The translations under genes and the position numbers were made by a program. DNA of 64,000 nt from Staphylococcus saccharolyticus (GTDB taxonomy: Bacteria > Bacillota > Bacilli > Staphylococcales > Staphylococcaceae): positions 1-64,000 of the forward strand of contig NZ_UHDZ01000001.1 in the NCBI RefSeq assembly GCF_900458815.1. The letters are read 5' to 3'. Below are positions 56,588 to 64,000 of this stretch, in pieces. Numbering within the stretch: position 1 is the stretch's first letter; each line of letters begins with the position of its first letter. The notes beneath the pieces were generated by a model. That model was given only the letters and a program-made list of their open reading frames with translations. It did no database searches and was not told the DNA's origin.

Positions 56588-56740
56588 ATGGAACATATTT
56601 CAAAATTAGGCGAAGCTATTGCGAACACTGTATCAGCAGCTCAAAATGAAGATGGTGCTGAATTAGCAAAAAGTATTGTTAACATCGTAGCTAATGCTGG
56701 TGGAATCATTGAAGATATCGCTCATGCATTAGGTTACTAA
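56588..56740 (+). CDS. Beta-class phenol-soluble modulin
   Basis: This 50-residue leaderless peptide begins MEHISKLGEAIANTVSAAQ, matching the amphipathic N-terminal pattern of staphylococcal PSM-beta (SKLAEAIANTV type). The C-terminal half (AKSIVNIVANAGG...EDIAHALGY) differs from the common ...GKIFGF end. A very strong GGAGGAGGG lies eight bases upstream and a perfect terminator follows. PSM-beta peptides act in biofilm structure and cell lysis or inflammation. It is a single copy here, whereas many species carry tandem copies. It was too short for ordinary gene-length cut-offs. Confidence 0.87.
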   Translation: MEHISKLGEAIANTVSAAQNEDGAELAKSIVNIVANAGGIIEDIAHALGY

Positions 56741-56781
56741 GATTTTAATGTACATAAATAATAAGCAAATCAACTATTATG

Positions 56782-56817
56782 GAGGCAAGGACCTTTAAGG
56801 TAACTTGCCTCTTTTTT
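56782..56817 (+). terminator. Terminator after the PSM gene
   Basis: GAGGCAAG and CTTGCCTC enclose a loop of about 14 bases, followed by TTTTTTCTT. Confidence 0.9.
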
Positions 56818-56855
56818 CTTCTTAAATCTGCAATAAATTAACGCATGACTCACAC

Positions 56856-58034
56856 TTACTTGAAGTCACTTAAGTAACTATGACCATATTTTGGTGCTTT
56901 AACACCAAAGTTCTCAGCAATAGTGGCACCGATTGAACTGAAAGTTGTGTCTTCATTTAATTTGTGTGCATGATTTTTAAATTTTGGACTATACATTAAG
57001 ACAGGTATATATTCACGTGTATGGTCTGTTCCTGGGGCGGTTGGATCATTACCGTGGTCGGCGGTAATAATGACTAAATCATCCTCTTGTAAATGCTCTA
57101 TCAGTTCTGGTAAACGATTATCAAAGTCCTTAATCGCTTGAGCATAGCCTGCTTTATCACGTCGATGTCCGTATAATGCATCAAAATCAACGAGATTTAA
57201 GAAACTTATACCTGTGAAGTCACGTTGAACCACCTTAATTAATTGATCCATACCATCTATATTGTTTTTCGTACGAATCATCTCAGTGACGCCCTCTCCA
57301 TCATAAATATCATTGATTTTACCGATAGCTATGACATCGTAATGATTGTCCTTTAATTCATTCATCACAGTACGACCAAATGGTTTCAAAGCATAGTCAT
57401 GGCGATTTGAAGTTCGAGTAAAATGACCAGGTTCACCTACATAAGGTCGAGCAATAATGCGTCCAATTAAATATCTGGGATCTTTTGTTAATTCACGAAC
57501 CTTTTCACAAATATCATATAACTCTTCTAATGGAATGACATCTTCGTGTGCAGCGATTTGTAAGACAGGATCGGCACTTGTATAAACAATTAATTCTCCT
57601 GTTTTCATTTGATGTTCGCCCCACTCATCAATAATCTGAGTGCCTGAAGCGGGGCGATTTGCTACCACTTTTCGTCCAGTGATTTCTTCTATTTCATGAA
57701 CAAGCTTTTCTGGAAAACCATTTGGATATACTTTAAAAGGCTGCGTAATATTTAATCCCATCATTTCCCAATGACCTGTCATCGTATCTTTACCTACTGA
57801 CGCTTCACTGAGTTTTGTATAAAAGCCTTCCGGGTGCTTAACTTCAGCTATCACTGGTAACGGGGTAATATTACCTAGTCCCAATCGCTCTAAGTTCGGT
57901 AAATCTTGTTGAAATCCTTCTAATGTATGCTTTAATGTATGGCTACCTTCATCATTGAAAGCTTTGGCATCTGGTGCTTCACCTATACCTACTGAATCCA
58001 TGACAATGAGATGAATACGGTTAAATGTTGTCAT
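56856..58034 (-). CDS. deoB: Phosphopentomutase
   Basis: DeoB interconverts ribose/deoxyribose 1- and 5-phosphates in nucleoside salvage. It is an alkaline-phosphatase-superfamily enzyme: [11 protein letters not shown] with metal Asp near the start, KDTMTGHWE with the phosphorylated Thr, and the metal-binding [24 protein letters not shown] 58034 is eight bases after GGAG; it is 392 aa. It is the third gene of the deoD-MFS-deoB operon. Confidence 0.95.
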   Translation of the reverse strand: MTTFNRIHLIVMDSVGIGEAPDAKAFNDEGSHTLKHTLEGFQQDLPNLERLGLGNITPLPVIAEVKHPEGFYTKLSEASVGKDTMTGHWEMMGLNITQPFKVYPNGFPEKLVHEIEEITGRKVVANRPASGTQIIDEWGEHQMKTGELIVYTSADPVLQIAAHEDVIPLEELYDICEKVRELTKDPRYLIGRIIARPYVGEPGHFTRTSNRHDYALKPFGRTVMNELKDNHYDVIAIGKINDIYDGEGVTEMIRTKNNIDGMDQLIKVVQRDFTGISFLNLVDFDALYGHRRDKAGYAQAIKDFDNRLPELIEHLQEDDLVIITADHGNDPTAPGTDHTREYIPVLMYSPKFKNHAHKLNEDTTFSSIGATIAENFGVKAPKYGHSYLSDFK

Positions 58035-58063
58035 TTGAATCACTCCTTATTTTAATCAAATCA

Positions 58064-59452
58064 TCATTCAGGCACTTTGATTGAGTTAGGTTCACTTGAT
58101 TGGCTGTTTGATTCTGATTGAGTCCATTTATTTAAAATGATAAACAAAATAAGTCCTAAAATACTCATGATTCCAAGAATCATTAGAATTACTCCGAAAT
58201 GTGTTGCAACTGAATGGTGTCCAGGTAAATTAAGTGATTTATGATCAATGAGTACTGCTGCAACGGCGATTCCTACTGATACTGCCACATTGATAATTAA
58301 GTTATAAAATCCGATAGCAACACCAGTAAGTTTAGTGTCGATAGTACGAATAGTTTCATTTAATAGTGGAGCATACATAAGTGCAAAACTTCCTGCAAAT
58401 AAAATCATTGAAATGACAAAGATTGAAACATGTGTCCCTACTGTTAATGACGATAACAATAAACTGAATGCAATTAATACAATCGCCGTAATAATCGCTT
58501 GCTTAGAAGAAAGGAAATGTCCAATTTTTCCACTTAATGCGCCTATAACTACTGCAACTAAATAACCTGGAATTAATAATAGAGACGTTGTATCAAGTTT
58601 AAAGTGATAAATTTGCTGCATAATAAACGGAAATGTGAAAATATAGCCTAACTGTATTGCATACATTACAAATACAATAAACAAGTAAGACGCATAACGT
58701 TTATTTTGAAAACATGATTTATCCACGAGGGGATGCTTAGCATTTTTAATGTAAAATGTAAAGATTGCTATGACTACTAATGCAGCTACCATGTATAACC
58801 AATTGAAGTTAGTGATAAATAACATGATAGTTGTAGCGATAGTAGCGATTAAAATTAATCCAATAAAATCTAGATGTGTTCTATTTACGAAATCTTCTTT
58901 AGGTAAAAGTTTAAATAAAAATGGTAACGTAAACACTACAATTAATGCGAGTAAAAACATATTCGTCCAGTGTAAATACGTTGATATAAATCCACCTGAT
59001 AATGTTCCGATGACAAGGGATAAAGAATAACTGCTTGTACTTAAACCGAGATATGTTTTTTGATCGTCTTTAGATAAATATTTTGCGACATAAATCACAT
59101 ATAATGTTTCGGCAGCCGCAAGTCCTGCTGTTTGAATAATACGAGCTGCTAATATGACTGCAAATTGATGTTGAAAGATATAACCAATTACAGAACCGAT
59201 GATAATTAAGCACACACCATAGATGAATAGTGTACGGATACTAATAGCGTCTGATAGGGAAGAATAAACGACAGCACCTATACCAATAACTAATCCAGCT
59301 AAAGTTGTTTGCCAGCTTACCGTAGTCACTGAGATGTTTAAATCATCCGCAATGGCTACTGAAATTAATTTAAAAGAATTATCAACCACTAAACTGAATA
59401 CAAATAAGAAAAGTAATATTGGTACAGCTCTTTTAACTTTGACATAATCCAT
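58064..59452 (-). CDS. 14-helix MFS transporter (TetK/Tet38-like)
   Basis: This major facilitator protein of about 462 aa with about 14 membrane helices belongs to the DHA2/TetK-like group. A motif-C-like GLVIGIGAVVYSSLSD and an internal RIIQTAGLAAAETLYV are seen. Its place between deoD and deoB is also found in S. aureus, where the protein is described as tetracycline-efflux-like. Within a nucleoside operon it may export or import a nucleoside-related compound; drug efflux is not shown. ATG 59452 follows GAGGTG. Confidence 0.85.
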   Translation of the reverse strand: MDYVKVKRAVPILLFLFVFSLVVDNSFKLISVAIADDLNISVTTVSWQTTLAGLVIGIGAVVYSSLSDAISIRTLFIYGVCLIIIGSVIGYIFQHQFAVILAARIIQTAGLAAAETLYVIYVAKYLSKDDQKTYLGLSTSSYSLSLVIGTLSGGFISTYLHWTNMFLLALIVVFTLPFLFKLLPKEDFVNRTHLDFIGLILIATIATTIMLFITNFNWLYMVAALVVIAIFTFYIKNAKHPLVDKSCFQNKRYASYLFIVFVMYAIQLGYIFTFPFIMQQIYHFKLDTTSLLLIPGYLVAVVIGALSGKIGHFLSSKQAIITAIVLIAFSLLLSSLTVGTHVSIFVISMILFAGSFALMYAPLLNETIRTIDTKLTGVAIGFYNLIINVAVSVGIAVAAVLIDHKSLNLPGHHSVATHFGVILMILGIMSILGLILFIILNKWTQSESNSQSSEPNSIKVPE

Positions 59453-59464
59453 ATTTATCACCTC

Positions 59465-60172
59465 TTACGCTAAAGACAATGCGATTTCAATCATATCTGT
59501 AAAGGCACGTTCTCTTTCTTCTGGTGTTGTTACTTCATTACGAATCAGATGATCACTCACTGTGAACATACCTAAAGCTTCAACTCCTGCATATGATGCA
59601 TTCATATATAAAGCTGCAGATTCCATTTCTACACCTAAAATTCCCATATGCATCCAGTGTTTTGAAGCTGTTTCATCAGCATTATAAAAAATGTCACTTG
59701 ATAAAACATTACCAACATGAAAAGTTGTATAATTGTCACGTGCCTGTTGAACTGCTTTTTCTAATAAATGGTATGAAGCGATAGGTGTAAAGTGAGCTGG
59801 CAATTGATATTGATTTACATAATTAGAATCTGTGGAAGCACCTTGTGCGAAAATAACATCATATAGGTTGATATTGTCTTGCATAGCGCCACAAGAACCA
59901 ACACGAATTAACCTTTTACATCCAAATGTATGAATCAATTCGTAAGAGTAAATCCCAATAGACGGCATACCCATGCCTGTCCCCATGACAGAGACTTCCT
60001 TACATTTATAAAATCCAGTGTAACCAAACATATTACGTATCATATTAAATTGTTGAACATCTTCTAAATAAGTTTCAGCCATAAACTTTGCGCGCAATGG
60101 ATCTCCTGGTAATAAAACTGTTTCAGCAATATTCACGTTATTCACTGGCTTAATATGTGGTGTTGATATCAT
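59465..60172 (-). CDS. deoD: Purine nucleoside phosphorylase (DeoD type)
   Basis: This enzyme phosphorolyses purine (deoxy)nucleosides to base and pentose-1-phosphate, which DeoB then converts. It is the small-hexamer type of 235 aa. The motifs are VLLPGDPLRAK, VMGTGMGMPS, RVGSCGA, EMESAALY and VSDH with the catalytic Asp. It is the first gene of the operon, 12 bases before the MFS gene. A candidate operator lies at 60204-60220. Confidence 0.95.
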   Translation of the reverse strand: MISTPHIKPVNNVNIAETVLLPGDPLRAKFMAETYLEDVQQFNMIRNMFGYTGFYKCKEVSVMGTGMGMPSIGIYSYELIHTFGCKRLIRVGSCGAMQDNINLYDVIFAQGASTDSNYVNQYQLPAHFTPIASYHLLEKAVQQARDNYTTFHVGNVLSSDIFYNADETASKHWMHMGILGVEMESAALYMNASYAGVEALGMFTVSDHLIRNEVTTPEERERAFTDMIEIALSLA

Positions 60173-60203
60173 AAAAAACTCTTCCGATTATTTATATATA
60201 AAT

Positions 60204-60220
60204 TTGTCTACTTGTATAAC
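60204..60220. promoter_or_regulatory. Candidate GntR operator upstream of deoD
   Basis: TTGTCTACTTGTATAAC contains the TTGTCTA half-site that also occurs in the dyad upstream of the gntR gene. It lies 32 bases before the deoD start, so a repressor there could block the operon. Confidence 0.35.
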
Positions 60221-60346
60221 TAAATGTATAATATACCTTTGTGATAACGCTTACAATATTTTAAAAGTGACAACTTTTAGAATTGTTGTGAAAATACTTA
60301 TACAACAATAATTAGAGCGATCTTTTTAACTGTAAAATATACAAAA

Positions 60347-60373
60347 AAAGGATATTCTTTATAGAATATCCTG
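60347..60373 (-). terminator. Terminator of the GntR gene
   Basis: AGGATATTC and GAATATCCT form a perfect stem. On the minus strand a run of seven T residues follows. It separates the regulator from the deoD operon. Confidence 0.88.
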
Positions 60374-60413
60374 TCTTTTTTATCATTATTTGTCTAAAAA
60401 CATTTAAATTTGT

Positions 60414-61157
60414 CTAACTTATCTTATCTTTTTTCAAGCGTGAAACGATGATGTCAGTATTTTCCTGTGGAAGATACCATTTATTCACTAGTATCGGACT
60501 ATCTGGATGACTATATATTGATTCTACAACCAGCCAACAAGACGATTTAGCGTCAAACTCATATTGATTATTTTTAAAATGAGGTCCTTTTGTAGTTGAA
60601 AACTTTAAATCTGATTGGTTCGCACTTTGGTAAATTGTTGTTTCCACAAATTGTTCCATTTCATTGAGGCTTTGTGTATTAATTTGATAGGCGTCAACTA
60701 CATTTAATGGTAAGAATGTAAAACAATATGCATCTGCTTTAGAGCTTTGGTTATCTTTTTTAAAATAGTAACGTTCAAGCGCAATAACCGCAGATGGGTG
60801 ATGTGGAAATAAATGATTTGTGTAGTTACTCTGAAGATCCACACGATAATTCAACGAACCTAGTGTCATAGAATAACGAGACATTTGATGAAGCGGGTGT
60901 TGTAATAGGGTCACACTTGAAGTGTGATGTGTTCTTGATTGGGCAATAATGATATGTCCTTTACCACGTACACTTTCAATAACACCGTCTTCAACGAGTA
61001 ATTTAATAGCTTGTCTTAAAGTCATACGACTGACATCGAAACGTTCACAAAGCAACTTTTCTGTGGGCAAGGCTTGTTCACTAGGAAATTTACCTAATTG
61101 AATTTCTTCATATAATGTATTGTATATATTTAAGAATTTTGGCTGTGATTGAGTCAA
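60414..61157 (-). CDS. GntR/HutC-family transcriptional regulator
   Basis: The N-terminal winged helix (LPTEKLLCERFDVSRMTLRQAIKLLVEDGVIESVRGKG, about residues 25-65) is followed by a UTRA ligand-binding domain, 247 aa in total. It sits directly upstream of deoD in the same direction behind its own terminator, so it probably represses the deo operon in response to a nucleoside or sugar phosphate. Its own upstream region holds a dyad at 61187-61201. Confidence 0.88.
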   Translation of the reverse strand: MTQSQPKFLNIYNTLYEEIQLGKFPSEQALPTEKLLCERFDVSRMTLRQAIKLLVEDGVIESVRGKGHIIIAQSRTHHTSSVTLLQHPLHQMSRYSMTLGSLNYRVDLQSNYTNHLFPHHPSAVIALERYYFKKDNQSSKADAYCFTFLPLNVVDAYQINTQSLNEMEQFVETTIYQSANQSDLKFSTTKGPHFKNNQYEFDAKSSCWLVVESIYSHPDSPILVNKWYLPQENTDIIVSRLKKDKIS

Positions 61158-61186
61158 GGAAAGACCTCCAATTCAATAACTTGTCA

Positions 61187-61201
61187 TTGTCTATCATACA
61201 A
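61187..61201. promoter_or_regulatory. Candidate GntR operator upstream of its own gene
   Basis: TTGTCTATCATACAA is an imperfect dyad (TTGTnTnnnAnACAA) 30 bases before the GntR start. It shares TTGTCTA with the deoD upstream region and resembles HutC-family operators. Confidence 0.4.
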
Positions 61202-61626
61202 TAATATGTATGTAAATGGTATTTGGATAATAATGAAGAAAGGTATAGTTTTTTTACATAAGTATCTTCATTTGTACTCTTGAATTCAAAGAAGCTGAAG
61301 TATAAATGCACTTTTGGATGTTTCGTGTTTTAAAAAATTACTAAATGAATAGGTATGATGTTACGTTTTTAGTGGTCGGCAAGGCTTCGGTCACTATAAT
61401 GGAAGATTATTTTTAGTATTAATACATTTATGTTTCTCATAAATATTTAAGAGGTATAATCTCAAAATGATTAATAGATGTGAAATGTTAATTTAATATT
61501 TAGTAATTTATATTTTTAAAATATAAAAGTTTTTAATTTGAAGAATATTGTGATACTCAAATATACGTGTATATAATAAATAAAAATCAAAGTATTTTTC
61601 ATTTTAAGAAAGAGGGGTTATACAAA
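61202..61626. other. Intergenic region before the second protease
   Basis: This is the divergent region between gntR and the protease remnant. It holds GGTCGGCAAGGCTTCGGTC near 61375 and otherwise AT-rich sequence. No gene is seen. Confidence 0.4.
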
Positions 61627-63046
61627 GTGGATAAAGGGGAATTATTGGGGAAATATATTCGTATTTTAGTAGTAATGTTAACAGTTGTTGGCTTATCTGC
61701 CTTACTTCATCTAAATGAAGCAGATGCTGTAACTAAAGGTAAAGTTATAGAGATGAAAGAGATCTCTCAACAACATCATCATGTGATACAAATTAAACCT
61801 GCTCACGTTACTCATATGCGTACGCATCGTTCAACATCATTGAAACCTACTTCAATACAATATGGTAAGCACACTCGTAAGACTTCAAATCATGTAGTAA
61901 TCAATTATAGTCAGCAACACTACACTGCACAACCTAAAGGGGCAACTTTTTCAAAACAAACGCACCAATACAAAAAGCGCACAACAACTACTGTTAAATC
62001 TCAAAAGACGACCAAGCCAGTTCAACCACTTCAAAAGAAACCACATTGGTTATCTCAAGCTACTAAGATTAAAAAAGTGTCACCCACTTTAAAAGTTACT
62101 AAAGCTAAAACTTCGCGCGCATCTACAGTAACTACAAAAAAGAAAACAACAAAATCGAATGTAAAGGTTTCAGCTAAAACTGTGAAACAACCCACGCAAT
62201 TAAAAGCGAAACCCAAATCATCATATTTAAAGCCTAAAAAGAATTACTATAACCAACCGCCTAAAGCTTGGTCTTCCAATGTACCGGTGGTGACAATGTG
62301 CGTGATATCGGTCAAACTACGAAAGAATCAGGTATTGATGATGCTTTAAAAATTATGAAGAAATCTGGGAATAAGGGCGTCTCAATTGGACATGCTAAGG
62401 CAAAAGATGCAAATATCGTCCATGGTATATAATTAAAATCCAACAGCTAAACAACTAACCTATGGAACAGGTACAGCGATTGGAAGGCATACGATTTTAA
62501 CTGCGAACCATGTAGTTAATGATCAACGCGCACATAAACCATTAACACCAGCAGAACCCGAGAATATGAGAATTAGCATCTTGCAACAAGGTTCTAAAGT
62601 TGGACATACACTTGAAGTGTTTGGTGTTCAAATGTTACAATATGGCGATGTTTCATTGGTGTACACATATGAAGATCTTTCACAATATATGACAATACGT
62701 AAAATTGCATCAGAAAAGACTATGAAATCATTGAAATCGAATATACCTATTCATATGTATCACTATGGCAAGCCGTCTGGAAAGTATAAATATGATCCAG
62801 CGGGCACAATCTATCATTCAAAAGGTAAATATTCGATGACTGCTTGTAATGTCAATCCTATCGGTTACTATCAAATGATGGCAGAACCTGGTTCGTTTGG
62901 TGCAGCGGTATTAAAATAGCAAAAATGAAATTATAGGTGTTCACGCATTTAGAGTAGATTCAGGAGATTATAAAAAATATCATTTAAATACAATGGCAGA
63001 AATTAGAGGTAATTTACGTAAAGAAATTCTCGATAATATTTTTTGA
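61627..63046 (+). pseudogene. Decayed serine protease with a basic linker
   Basis: GTG 61627 follows AGAGGGG. The start is a membrane or signal segment (IRILVVMLTVVGLSALLHL) and about 180 residues of Lys/Thr-rich low-complexity linker. The frame breaks near 62275 and 62428. The trypsin-like domain is then read as YGTGTAIGRHTILTANHVV (His), YGDVSLV (Asp) and EPGSFGAAVL, where the catalytic Ser is Phe. A last shift (one extra A near 62917) separates IIGVHAFRV and the natural end at 63046. It is broken and catalytically dead. Confidence 0.87.
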
Positions 63047-63337
63047 AATTAAGCTACAGCAGTATTAAGAGTTAATAACCAAGATATGGATAAGGTAATA
63101 AGGGTAATGTTTATCTAAGTTATTAACCAAGAGCAGTAATACATGTAATTTGAAATTATTTTATGGAATTAGCTAAAAGTAAGCAATTGTAGTTGTATCA
63201 CTCCATCCTAAATTATAGAGAAGCATGCACCATACTTAACTTTTATAAATCTTTAATACTTTGTTTATACTAATTACTATTTTTATATTTTAAATGTGTA
63301 TAAATTAATAAATTTAATGTAAATTTACATATAAAAA

Positions 63338-63366
63338 TTGAAATTACTCTTTTTTGGAATTATAAT
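63338..63366 (+). promoter_or_regulatory. Near-consensus sigma-A promoter for the terminal peptide gene
   Basis: TTGAAA (63338-63343) and TATAAT (63361-63366) are separated by exactly 17 bp. The ATG lies 41 bases after the -10. It is one of the best promoters in the window. Confidence 0.8.
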
Positions 63367-63406
63367 GAGGGCGGTTGCTATCCTATAAACCCAGGAGGTA
63401 TAAAAT

Positions 63407-63553
63407 ATGGAAAACATTTTATTCAACGGATATAGTCGCTATACAACATCAGATAATATTTATAGAAGTGCAATTGAAGAAAGTGATTTAGGTGATGGAC
63501 GCACATCATCCATCTCAATTTCGGTTTCTCACACAACGACTTGGAGTGCTTAA
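63407..63553 (+). CDS. 48-residue RiPP-precursor-like peptide
   Basis: The peptide starts MENILFNGYSRYTTSD, has an acidic middle (AIEESDLGDGR) and ends with a Ser/Thr-rich tail (SSISISVSHTTTWSA). AGGAGG lies eight bases before the ATG, and a near-perfect promoter is upstream. An acidic leader plus a Ser/Thr-rich C-terminal core is the layout of modified-peptide precursors. The lack of Cys rules out ordinary lanthionine rings and points to azole/oxazoline or dehydro-residue chemistry. This class call is inference; I do not recognise the peptide. Confidence 0.6.
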   Translation: MENILFNGYSRYTTSDNIYRSAIEESDLGDGRTSSISISVSHTTTWSA

Positions 63554-63829
63554 CGAGATTCATCATTATTATGTGATTTAAATGATTAAGATTATAGGGT
63601 AGCAACTTTTCATTCAAATATCAGAGCGTTTTGTAAGAGGTGTTGGTCTCTAACATAATATTAATTTAAAAATGAGCTTTTTTTCATCAAAACGTTCACA
63701 CAAGCCCTCAATATAACTAAAACATTATTTACTAGTACGAATCAATCATTACATACATTAACATTAATATCTTGTCTATTTTAAATGAATAGTTTAACAG
63801 TCTTCTTAGAAAGGAGCTTGAACATCTTA

Positions 63830-64000
63830 ATGCAAAAATTTAAAGAAGGTCGTAATAGTATCAGTCTGGAAGAACATGGAAACGTACACTATTTAAATAA
63901 AGTAATTAAAGGTCCTAAAATTGATGCGCTTAGAAGATTTCATAATTGTTTAAAGTGGGAGGAGTTACGAACTAAACAAATTCGATTAAACTCCCCTGAG
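63830..64000 (+). CDS. Start of an unidentified gene, cut by the window edge
   Basis: A frame of 57 codons runs off the window (MQKFKEGRNSISLEEHG..., RRFHNCLKWEELRTKQ...). AAAGGAG lies 13 bases upstream of the ATG, somewhat far. It follows the 48-residue peptide gene by 276 bases in the same direction. In precursor-first RiPP operons such as sagABCD the next gene encodes a dehydrogenase, and the FH..K pattern is faintly like such proteins. That is only a guess from 57 residues. Confidence 0.5.
   Translation, partial: MQKFKEGRNSISLEEHGNVHYLNKVIKGPKIDALRRFHNCLKWEELRTKQIRLNSPE

Noticed and set aside
63423..63617. 64-aa minus-strand frame over the terminal peptide gene
   Set aside because: It has no ribosome-binding site or promoter, while the plus-strand peptide has both in near-consensus form.

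Overview
The window is the replication-origin-proximal end of a Staphylococcus chromosome and starts at dnaA. The gene order dnaA-dnaN-yaaA-recF-gyrB-gyrA ... purA-tRNA-walRKHIJ-rlmH is the conserved staphylococcal arrangement. The low G+C content, T-box and S-box leaders, the SCC insertion site at the end of rlmH and the protein sequences all agree. From memory the proteins are close to, but clearly different from, S. aureus, so a coagulase-negative species is likely. I cannot name the species, and there is no 16S gene in the window.

Bases 1-32,500 are the conserved core. They hold the replication genes and an oriC-type DnaA-box cluster between dnaA and dnaN, the DNA gyrase genes, nnrD, serS behind a serine T-box, metX behind a SAM riboswitch, gdpP-rplI-dnaB, purA, two tRNAs and the essential wal cell-wall regulon. 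Most core genes are intact. The exceptions are hutH (several lesions plus a lost catalytic serine) and azlD (a 4-bp duplication). A sphingomyelinase (beta-haemolysin) gene lies between serS and azlC. A second cluster of DnaA boxes lies just before rlmH.

Bases 32,500-47,300 are the SCC (staphylococcal cassette chromosome) integration zone. An attachment site ends rlmH, a matching site with the inverted repeat lies at about 42.2 kb, and a degraded third copy lies at about 39.9 kb. The cassette carries remnants of a type I restriction system (an hsdR-hsdM fusion scrap and a frameshifted hsdS), yjdF with a probable azaaromatic riboswitch, and the usual ccr-associated small genes (DUF1643, DUF960, SAUGI). 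Both recombinase genes are broken: ccrB has a large in-frame deletion and ccrA has a stop and a frameshift. A PfpI/DJ-1 gene and a zinc alcohol dehydrogenase sit between the degraded and the intact right-hand sites, as if in a second small cassette. No mecA or other resistance gene is present. Beyond the boundary are an IS1272-like remnant and a heavily decayed hsdR.

Bases 47,300-64,000 mix core metabolism (dus, mqo, deoB, deoD, a drug-transporter-like MFS gene, a GntR regulator) with surface and secreted functions. The latter are a decayed teichoic-acid glycerophosphotransferase/HAD fusion, an intact V8-like serine protease, a beta-class phenol-soluble modulin and a second, decayed serine protease. 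At the very end a strong promoter and ribosome-binding site drive a 48-residue peptide. It has an acidic leader and a Ser/Thr-rich, Cys-free tail, and is followed by a gene cut by the window edge. This looks like the start of a ribosomally made, modified peptide (RiPP) cluster and is the best candidate for an undescribed system here.
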